Assembly: GCA_964540445.1 (NCBI GenBank)
Contig: CAZIMF010000002.1
Span: 1 to 46,017 of the forward strand
Reading direction: 5' to 3'
Origin: JALQXV01 sp964540445
Lineage (GTDB): Bacteria; Patescibacteriota; Saccharimonadia; Saccharimonadales; 2-12-FULL-41-12
Length of the DNA stretch: 46,017 nt
This document shows, one piece after another, positions 40,657 to 46,017 of the stretch (position 1 is the first letter of the stretch; every line of letters begins with the position of its first letter). Below the pieces are notes generated by a model. The model was given only the letters and a program-made list of their open reading frames with translations. It did not search any database and was not told where the DNA came from. A program made the translations under genes and the position numbers.

Positions 40657-41304
40657 TTAGTGCTTTGGATTTTGTGTAATAAACGCCAGACGGGAATCTA
40701 AAATTGCCTTGGCATAGGCATTTGGGTGGGGGCAGTAAATAAATACAAAGTTATTTTGCTCACCGGCTGTCTCGATGCGCAGAGTGCCATAATTGAGTAA
40801 GGTTGGGAAAATACCCCGTTGCTGTGCCGTTACATCTTCGACATTAGCCATCGAAAGTTCTGAAACCTTGCGATCAAATAAGCCAATTTGCAGTACTTGC
40901 GTTACGTTCTTATCGCTGACTATTAGCTGGTTTCCCTTGTAAATACGGGTAGCTAGTACGATGAATATCAAGCCAAAGGCAATAACAAATAATGTAACGG
41001 CGGCGGCAATAGAATTTAGCGTGCTGGTACTCACACCAAGCGTATCTGATAGCGAGGGTAAAAAGACGCCGAATAGCAGCAACGCTAAGCCAAGACCCAC
41101 AAAAATTTGCAAATACAGTAAAAATAATCCAAACGGATGACGACGCACGTCAGCAACTAATGTTTCATCATCAGTCAGCCCCTCAACGCGTCCTGTTGGA
41201 TCAAACAGCCGCTTGCGCTGTTCTGCTGCCTTTGGAGCAATATCGCTCTGCTTGGGGCCTTCCTGTTGGTCTGCCGGCTCTTGAGGGGGTTGTTCTGGGT
41301 TCAT
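40657..41304 (-). CDS. PH-domain (YdbS/bPH2-like) membrane protein
   Basis: 215 aa. A Pro/Gln-rich acidic N-terminus (1-40) is followed by two TM helices (~62-82, ~100-120) and a PH-like beta domain: YKGNQLIVSDKNVTQVLQIG, SELSMANVEDVTAQQ and NYGTLRIETAGEQ. These are hallmarks of the bacterial PH/DUF304 family. Function unknown. It is the last gene of the ruv operon, 9 nt after ruvB. Confidence 0.85.
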   Translation of the reverse strand: MNPEQPPQEPADQQEGPKQSDIAPKAAEQRKRLFDPTGRVEGLTDDETLVADVRRHPFGLFLLYLQIFVGLGLALLLFGVFLPSLSDTLGVSTSTLNSIAAAVTLFVIAFGLIFIVLATRIYKGNQLIVSDKNVTQVLQIGLFDRKVSELSMANVEDVTAQQRGIFPTLLNYGTLRIETAGEQNNFVFIYCPHPNAYAKAILDSRLAFITQNPKH

Positions 41305-41313
41305 ATGTATACT

Positions 41314-42360
41314 TTACACCAATTTTGTCTGGTCGACTTGGGGTTCTTTGTTTAATTTATCGGTTTTACCAAGGTGTTCGTAGGCTCGGATGGTGGCTTT
41401 GCGACCGCGTGGTGTTCGTTCGAGTAAACCAATCTGCATGAGGTATGGTTCAAAAAAGTCTTCAATAGTTGCCCGCTCATCTCCAGTTAAGGCCGCTAAT
41501 GTGTCTACCCCCACTGGTCCACCATTATGCCGATCAATGAGAGTTTCTATTACGCGGCGGTCGGCTGGATCTAGCCCTAGTTCATCAATTTCAAGCAGTT
41601 TCATGGCATCACGAGTAATGGCTAAATCGACAATACCGTCTCCGTTCACGTCAGCATAATCTCGTACACGTTTAAGCAACCGATTGGCGATACGAGGAGT
41701 TAGGCGCGCCCGTTTTGCTAAGTGCTCAGCTGCTGGTTGATTAATAGTAACTCCTAATATACCGGCAGCACGCGTAATAATTTCGGCAATTTCGGTATCG
41801 CTATAAAATTCGAGGCGATGCTGTAAACCAAACCGGTCGCGCAAGGGCGCTGCTAGCGAGCCAGTGCGGGTAGTGGCACCAATGATTGTAAACTTCGGTA
41901 AGTCGAGCCGCAGGCTGCGCGCACTCGGCCCTTTACCAAGCATAATATCAAGCTTAAAATCTTCCATGGCACTGTATAAAACTTCTTCAACGCTCCGGTG
42001 CAGTCGGTGAATCTCATCAATAAATAAAATATCACCGTCTTGCAGATTAGTAAGCAGGCTTGCCAGGTCACCAGCCCGTTCAATTGCCGGCCCTGAAGTA
42101 ATCCGAATATTAGCATTCATCTCATGCGCGATAACACTAGCCATAGTGGTTTTACCGAGTCCTGGCGGCCCATACAGTAACACATGATCAATTGGCTCAC
42201 CTCGCTTTAAGGCAGCAGTAATCGCTAACTGCATGTTCTTTTTGAGCCGTTCCTGCCCAATATAACTAGCAAAATCTTTTGGTCGCAGGGTAATTTCAAT
42301 CAACTGCTCGACGTTGTCATCATCGTCAGTAGTCGGCTGCACAATTCGTTCAACTGCCAT
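41314..42360 (-). CDS. ruvB: Holliday junction helicase subunit RuvB
   Basis: A 348-aa AAA+ motor: RPKDFASYIGQERLKKNM, Walker A GPPGLGKTT, Walker B ILFIDEIHRLHRSVEE, sensor GATTRTGSLAAPLRDRFG and the winged-helix end (FEPYLMQIGLLERTPRGRKA). It drives branch migration with RuvA. Its start overlaps the stop of the PPC-domain gene by 1 nt. Confidence 0.97.
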   Translation of the reverse strand: MAVERIVQPTTDDDDNVEQLIEITLRPKDFASYIGQERLKKNMQLAITAALKRGEPIDHVLLYGPPGLGKTTMASVIAHEMNANIRITSGPAIERAGDLASLLTNLQDGDILFIDEIHRLHRSVEEVLYSAMEDFKLDIMLGKGPSARSLRLDLPKFTIIGATTRTGSLAAPLRDRFGLQHRLEFYSDTEIAEIITRAAGILGVTINQPAAEHLAKRARLTPRIANRLLKRVRDYADVNGDGIVDLAITRDAMKLLEIDELGLDPADRRVIETLIDRHNGGPVGVDTLAALTGDERATIEDFFEPYLMQIGLLERTPRGRKATIRAYEHLGKTDKLNKEPQVDQTKLV

Positions 42361-42767
42361 TAGTTTTGCTCCTTAATAACAAGTTCATCAAAACCTGTTG
42401 TTTTGTCTAATTCTCTGGTAAATAGTAGGCCCTGGTCAGCTATCAGGACTAATTCTACGGTTGTATGGATTATGCACCCATCTTTTAGGTGACCGCCGAC
42501 TACGCTCCCTTCGTCATCAGAGATAGAAATATGGAGGTGTGATTTACCATCTGCGTCAATTGTTCCAATTAGTGAAACTATTTCAAACGATCCCTCATAT
42601 AAGCGAGTGTCTTGTTTCTCAGGAGAAGCTCCCGCCATTCTAATTTGAGCTTTGCTCAAGCTGCCTACAGCGCTAACGACACATGCGCTTTTTAATTTTT
42701 TATTTGCGACGTATTCGCAAATAAATTTCTTTAAATCTTGACCTTCTTGAATCCTTACAGCAATCAT
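42360..42767 (-). CDS. PPC/DUF296-domain protein
   Basis: 135 aa, a single PPC (DUF296) domain: GQDLKKFICEYVANKKLKSA, ACVVSAVGSLSKAQIRM, FEIVSLIGTIDADGKSHLHI and GHLKDGCIIHTTVEL. The GSL and H-x-H features match the trimeric bacterial family, related to the domain of plant AT-hook proteins. The gene lies between ruvA (4-nt overlap) and ruvB (1-nt overlap), so it is translationally coupled to the Holliday-junction machinery. Its role there is unknown. Confidence 0.85.
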   Translation of the reverse strand: MIAVRIQEGQDLKKFICEYVANKKLKSACVVSAVGSLSKAQIRMAGASPEKQDTRLYEGSFEIVSLIGTIDADGKSHLHISISDDEGSVVGGHLKDGCIIHTTVELVLIADQGLLFTRELDKTTGFDELVIKEQN

Positions 42768-43348
42768 CTGGATGGACCTTTCAGAGCACTAGCGACTCTT
42801 TCTTCGGTAGATAAGTCAGCATCAATTTTCTCAAGGGCTTTTTGGGCATCAAATTCGCTGTAACCCAGGGCCATTAGAGCTTGCACTGCTTCGTCTGCCA
42901 GATTAACTCCGCCGCGCGTAACAATGCCCTCGGCTTCGGAGCCTACTACGAGGCCAACTTTATCTCTCAGCTCTACTACCATCTGTTCGGCAGCACGCTT
43001 GCCAACCCCTTTGGCGCTTTGTAGCAGCTTCACGTCACCTTTAGCGATTGCTGAACGTATACTGTCTTCTGAGCCAATGCCCAGCACTGCCATAGCTACT
43101 TTTGGCCCCACGTTTTTAACGCTTAATAGCTGCTCGAATAGCTGCTTACTCGCTACACTCGTAAAGCCGTATAAATCATGGGAGTCTTCACGAATATGCT
43201 CATAGATGAACAGTTTTGCCGCTTGTAATCGAACAAGATTAGTATGGTCGTTTGGGCTTATTACAACTCCATAGCCAACGCCAGCAACATCAAGCACGAT
43301 GCTATCCAGCTCTTTTACCGCAACAACCCCATTCAGATACGCAATCAT
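42764..43348 (-). CDS. ruvA: Holliday junction protein RuvA
   Basis: 194 aa. The N-terminal OB-fold (MIAYLNGVVAVKELDSIVLD) is followed by two HhH motifs (LLSVKNVGPKVAMAVLG and LQSAKGVGKRAAEQMVVEL) and the C-terminal three-helix RuvB-binding domain (EAVQALMALGYSEFDAQKAL). Normal length. Overlaps the PPC gene by 4 nt. Confidence 0.97.
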   Translation of the reverse strand: MIAYLNGVVAVKELDSIVLDVAGVGYGVVISPNDHTNLVRLQAAKLFIYEHIREDSHDLYGFTSVASKQLFEQLLSVKNVGPKVAMAVLGIGSEDSIRSAIAKGDVKLLQSAKGVGKRAAEQMVVELRDKVGLVVGSEAEGIVTRGGVNLADEAVQALMALGYSEFDAQKALEKIDADLSTEERVASALKGPSR

Positions 43349-43401
43349 TTACTACTAGTATAGCTTATTTAGAACAATAATTGGAGCTAAAATGCAAAAA
43401 A

Positions 43402-43881
43402 CTAAGCGTATTGTGCCGTCATAGAATGGCAAATTGCCGCTGCTAGGGCATCGGCACAATCATCAGGCCGAGGCACCTCTTTTAGTTGCAAGATTACCCG
43501 AACCATTTCTTGCATTTGTTTTTTGTCAGCCCGTCCATAACCAGTAATGGCTTGCTTGATCTGCAGGGGAGTGTACTCGAATAATTCCAAATCATTTTGA
43601 ATACCGCACAACAACACGACACCCCGCGCTTGCGCGACTGTCATGGCAGTTGTCACATTTTGTGCAAAAAACAATTTTTCAACCGACATAACGTCAGGCT
43701 TATGAAGCGAAATAATTTCACTTAATTCGTCGTAAATTGTTTTCAGACGGAGACTATCAGCCTCTTTCACCGGTGTTCGTATTACTCCCCCATCGACTAG
43801 GGTAACTTTACTTTGTATAGTTACATCGATGATGCCGAACCCTAAGATTCCGGTGCCGGGATCGATACCCAATATTCTCAT
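43402..43881 (-). CDS. ruvC: Holliday junction resolvase RuvC
   Basis: 159 aa. Catalytic acidic residues lie in ILGIDPGTGILGFG (D7), SVEKLFFAQN (Glu) and RPDDCADALAAAICH (Asp pair). All four metal ligands are in place, so it should be active. Overlaps yebC by 1 nt and precedes ruvA by 53 nt. Confidence 0.96.
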   Translation of the reverse strand: MRILGIDPGTGILGFGIIDVTIQSKVTLVDGGVIRTPVKEADSLRLKTIYDELSEIISLHKPDVMSVEKLFFAQNVTTAMTVAQARGVVLLCGIQNDLELFEYTPLQIKQAITGYGRADKKQMQEMVRVILQLKEVPRPDDCADALAAAICHSMTAQYA

Positions 43882-44609
43882 TAGCTCAAAAGTTCTTCAG
43901 GGATATCAAAGTTAACGTGCGTGTTGCTTACGTCATCTAGCCCCTCGAGTGCGTCCATTAACCGGCTGATCTTGCCTGCTGTTGCTGCGTCGGTTATTTC
44001 GATAGTATTTTTTGGGATATACGTTAGTTCAGCCTCGGTAATTTTAATGTTTTTGGCTTTGAGCGCATCTCGCACCTGGGCTAATTGTTTTGGATCGGTA
44101 TACACGGTCATTTCCCCATCTTCTTCAACGGCATCTTCGGCACCGGCATCAAGTACTTCAAGCAGGAGATCTTCACCAACACCATCGATAATAATCATGC
44201 CCTTATGCTCGAACTGAAAGGCAACCGCGCCTTTTTCGGCAATATTCCCACCGTGTTTACTAAAAGCCAGTCGAACATCAGGATAGGTGCGATTCAGGTT
44301 ATCGGTGGCACACTCAACTAATATTGCAGTACCGGCTGGGCCGTAGCCTTCATACATAACTTCTTGAATTTGTTCGCCCCCGAGCTTGCCACTACCACGA
44401 TCGATAGCCCGCTGGATGTTGTTTGCTGGCATATTGGCAGCCTTTGCCTTATCGATGGCTAGGCGCAGACTAAAGTTGGTATCTGGATCGGCTCCAGCCC
44501 GGGCTGCAACGGCAATATTGTTGCCATGTTTTGTAAACACAGCGCCGCGTTTGGCATCTTCGATTGCTTTACCGCGATGTATTTTTGCCCATTTTGAATG
44601 ACCTGACAT
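43881..44609 (-). CDS. yebC: YebC/PmpR family protein
   Basis: 242 aa, full length. MSGHSKWAKIHRGKAIEDAK is the invariant N-terminus; PANNIQRAIDRGSGKLGG, EGYGPAGTAILVE and HGGNIAEKGAVAFQFE are further signatures. The family includes transcriptional regulators and, more recently, factors acting on ribosomes stalled at proline-rich stretches. It heads the ruv operon, a common arrangement. Confidence 0.96.
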   Translation of the reverse strand: MSGHSKWAKIHRGKAIEDAKRGAVFTKHGNNIAVAARAGADPDTNFSLRLAIDKAKAANMPANNIQRAIDRGSGKLGGEQIQEVMYEGYGPAGTAILVECATDNLNRTYPDVRLAFSKHGGNIAEKGAVAFQFEHKGMIIIDGVGEDLLLEVLDAGAEDAVEEDGEMTVYTDPKQLAQVRDALKAKNIKITEAELTYIPKNTIEITDAATAGKISRLMDALEGLDDVSNTHVNFDIPEELLS

Positions 44610-44645
44610 AGCCTGTATTATACCATATCAACAGAGTAAATCTGG

Positions 44646-44807
44646 CTAATCGCCTAGATCAAGTCGGCGATAAAGCCACAGTCCGATAAAGGATCCAACG
44701 GTTCCTCCCAGAAGACTCCAGAGAGATAACCCATCGGCACCCAGTAATACGGGGCCATACCCACCTATAAAGCCCCCGACTCCAATGTATAGCCACAATA
44801 AGCTCAT
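44646..44807 (-). CDS. Small two-helix membrane protein (53 aa)
   Basis: MSLLWLYIGVGGFIGGYGPV starts the first glycine-rich helix, and LWSLLGGTVGSFIGLWLYRR forms the second, ending in an acidic tail (LDLGD) and TAG. It begins 8 nt after the stop of the 191-aa gene on the same strand. No strong Shine-Dalgarno and no named family. The glycine spacing suggests tightly packed helices, as in GlsB-like small proteins. Confidence 0.6.
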   Translation of the reverse strand: MSLLWLYIGVGGFIGGYGPVLLGADGLSLWSLLGGTVGSFIGLWLYRRLDLGD

Positions 44808-44815
44808 AATAGCTA

Positions 44816-45391
44816 CTAAAACTTAGCGCTTATGACGTCTGCCAATTGCTTAGCTTGGTCGACGGTACGATCAGCCGCCTTTATTGACCCATTCGAAAGA
44901 ATGTACCAGTTCCCGTTCTTAAGTACGTTAAGCTGACCGAAGGCAGGATTCCAGAAAGCAGCTTCGCCGTAACCAGTTACCTCTTGCGCTCCTGACGGTT
45001 TTTGATCACCAAACTGCGAGGTATTGCTTTCAGCTCCGTCAGTAGATTTGGCAGCACGAACTAATACTGAGACCGTTTTACTTTGACCAATTGCAGAACT
45101 GCCGTCTGAATAGGTGCAAGTGCTGACCACTACGTCCGGTCCTTCTGTTGGTTCATCACTGTTAGTGCTGCCAGCTTGAGCTGTCGTACCCAGTACTTTC
45201 GTTGCATCGTCGGCCGTAAGTACATCACAGGCTTTTTTATCACCGGTATAGGCTGAATCTTTAACTTCTTGAACAATAGAAGCTTTATTGTCAGAGGACG
45301 ACCCCGTGTCATCTTTTTTAAGAACAAAGAAAGCAGTTACCGCACCGACAATTACAATAATAGCGGCTAAGACGGGTAGTAATTTTTTCAT
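44816..45391 (-). CDS. Anchored extracytoplasmic protein, DUF3558-like
   Basis: 191 aa. A basic start plus TM/signal helix (~4-24), a Ser/Asp linker, then an exported domain with ACDVLTADDATKVLG (C55) and STCTYSDGSS (C92) and the final QAKQLADVISAKF helix. This pattern resembles the DUF3558/DUF5642-type domains of actinobacterial lipoproteins, where the two Cys form a disulfide. There is no lipobox Cys. Probably surface-located; function unknown. Confidence 0.7.
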   Translation of the reverse strand: MKKLLPVLAAIIVIVGAVTAFFVLKKDDTGSSSDNKASIVQEVKDSAYTGDKKACDVLTADDATKVLGTTAQAGSTNSDEPTEGPDVVVSTCTYSDGSSAIGQSKTVSVLVRAAKSTDGAESNTSQFGDQKPSGAQEVTGYGEAAFWNPAFGQLNVLKNGNWYILSNGSIKAADRTVDQAKQLADVISAKF

Positions 45392-45428
45392 ATGTTTCTC
45401 CGATTAATCATCGATTGCAACAATGAGA

Positions 45429-45707
45429 TTAATTTCTAACTAGAGGACGACCCTTTGCATCAGGTAGCTTATGGGTAGCAATTAGTACTATGTCAATAAT
45501 AGTCCAGATACCAAGGCCGCCGAAGGTTACAAGTTTTAAGATGCCGAGGCCAGTATAACCGAGGTAAAAGCGATCAACGCCCAGGCTGCCAACAAAAACC
45601 GAAAGCAGCAATGCAATTAAAAACTCTTTCTGGTCACTAGCCGGAGCCGGTGCTACTGGTTGTGCCGGTGCTGGCGGAGGCGTTGTATAAGTTGGTTGTT
45701 CTTCCAT
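45429..45707 (-). CDS. TM2-domain protein
   Basis: 92 aa. A Pro/Ala-rich cytoplasmic N-terminus (1-25) is followed by the TM2 domain: FLIALLLSVFVGSLGVDRFY with the conserved DRFYLGYTGLG turn, then KLVTFGGLGIWTIIDIVLI. Widespread small membrane protein of unknown function. A separate gene precedes it 59 nt upstream. Confidence 0.9.
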   Translation of the reverse strand: MEEQPTYTTPPPAPAQPVAPAPASDQKEFLIALLLSVFVGSLGVDRFYLGYTGLGILKLVTFGGLGIWTIIDIVLIATHKLPDAKGRPLVRN

Positions 45708-45766
45708 AATAAAATCCTTTTTTTACGTATTCTTAGGTTTATTGTAGCTCATCTTTTGCATTACGG

Positions 45767-46017
45767 TTAATAGGTCTGGGCTTTTTTGATTTCTTCACTA
45801 ATTTGCTGCGGTGAGACTGCCTGCCACGCCACCGCACATTCTTTCGTGTTACTGGCGTAGATGTTTAGCTTGCGTCCGTCAGACAGCACAACAGTAGCGT
45901 ACAACGGCTGATCAGGACTATAGGCGTTGGGAGTACCTTCGATTTTAAGTCGTACCATGTCGGCACAGCTCATAACGTGCATCTGATGATCGGTCATATA
46001 AGAAGAGCTGATGCGAA
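45767..46017 (-). CDS. Exported protein (5' partial), paralogue of the 206-aa protein
   Basis: The frame is open past the ATG at 45997 to the window edge, so the N-terminus is probably missing. The visible end reads SCADMVRLKIEG, then LSDGRKLNIYASN, KEC and QQISEEIKKAQTY. The order C-A, basic/hydrophobic strand, L-x-D-G-R-x-L, Asn, Cys and a final Gln-rich helix is the same as in the C-terminus of the protein at 9427-10047. The two are probably related exported domains with one disulfide. Function unknown. Confidence 0.6.
   Translation of the reverse strand, partial: RISSSYMTDHQMHVMSCADMVRLKIEGTPNAYSPDQPLYATVVLSDGRKLNIYASNTKECAVAWQAVSPQQISEEIKKAQTY

Overview
The window looks like chromosomal DNA from a Candidatus Saccharibacteria (TM7) type member of the Patescibacteria/CPR. 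This is inferred from the overall style of RecA, RNase Y and the pilus genes, from the many small membrane proteins, and from the large lineage-specific proteins. No rRNA or ribosomal protein gene is present to confirm it. TGA is used as a normal stop (for example the methylase at 17735-17737, the PilM end at 39093-39095 and the hydrolase end near 25194). The window therefore uses the standard code, which argues against Gracilibacteria/Absconditabacteria. I saw no rRNA, CRISPR array, insertion sequence or prophage gene.

Layout. 1-2.2 kb: the end of a PEP-utilising enzyme, a PrsW-like membrane protease with a C-terminal zinc ribbon, and a zinc-ribbon/DUF4190-type membrane protein. 2.2-3.7 kb: tRNA-Arg, a DMT transporter that seems to start at ATT, a small ORF and tRNA-His. 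3.8-9.3 kb: a two-gene unit made of a membrane-anchored 459-aa protein and a 1375-aa protein with N-terminal tandem repeats and a degenerate flavoprotein-like region. This is the best candidate here for an undescribed system. 9.4-16.8 kb: anchored and secreted proteins, a HAD hydrolase, a DUF1761 protein, a divergent sigma-70 factor, a PepSY protein and a two-component system. 16.9-19.0 kb: a type II restriction-modification pair. 19.0-24.3 kb: a VIT1/CCC1 transporter, a polyprenol-kinase-like protein, a GlsB/YeaQ protein, a diacylglycerol-kinase-like protein, many very small ORFs and a run of orphan proteins.

24.3-27.3 kb is an RNA-turnover operon (rny, an RBBP9-like hydrolase, ymdB, tRNA-Pro) ending in a clear terminator. 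27.6-31.6 kb holds a sortase-fold protein lacking its catalytic His and Cys, tsaB and tsaE, a divergent PRC-barrel gene, recX and recA. 31.8-40.7 kb is a type IV pilus locus: pilB, pilC and the major pilin on +, three minor-pilin-like genes on -, then pilM, pilN, pilO and a small membrane protein on +. PilT and the prepilin peptidase PilD are not in the window. 40.7-44.6 kb is a Holliday-junction operon (yebC, ruvC, ruvA, a PPC-domain gene, ruvB, a PH-domain gene). The window ends with small membrane or exported proteins; the last is truncated by the window edge and resembles the anchored protein at 9.4 kb.

Regulation. Several start codons lie only 6-12 nt downstream of good -10 boxes, which suggests leaderless or very short-leader mRNAs. 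Others have clear GGAGG Shine-Dalgarno sites. One 16-bp palindrome between tsaE and the PRC-barrel gene supplies a -10 box in both directions. All domain calls were made by eye without database searches.
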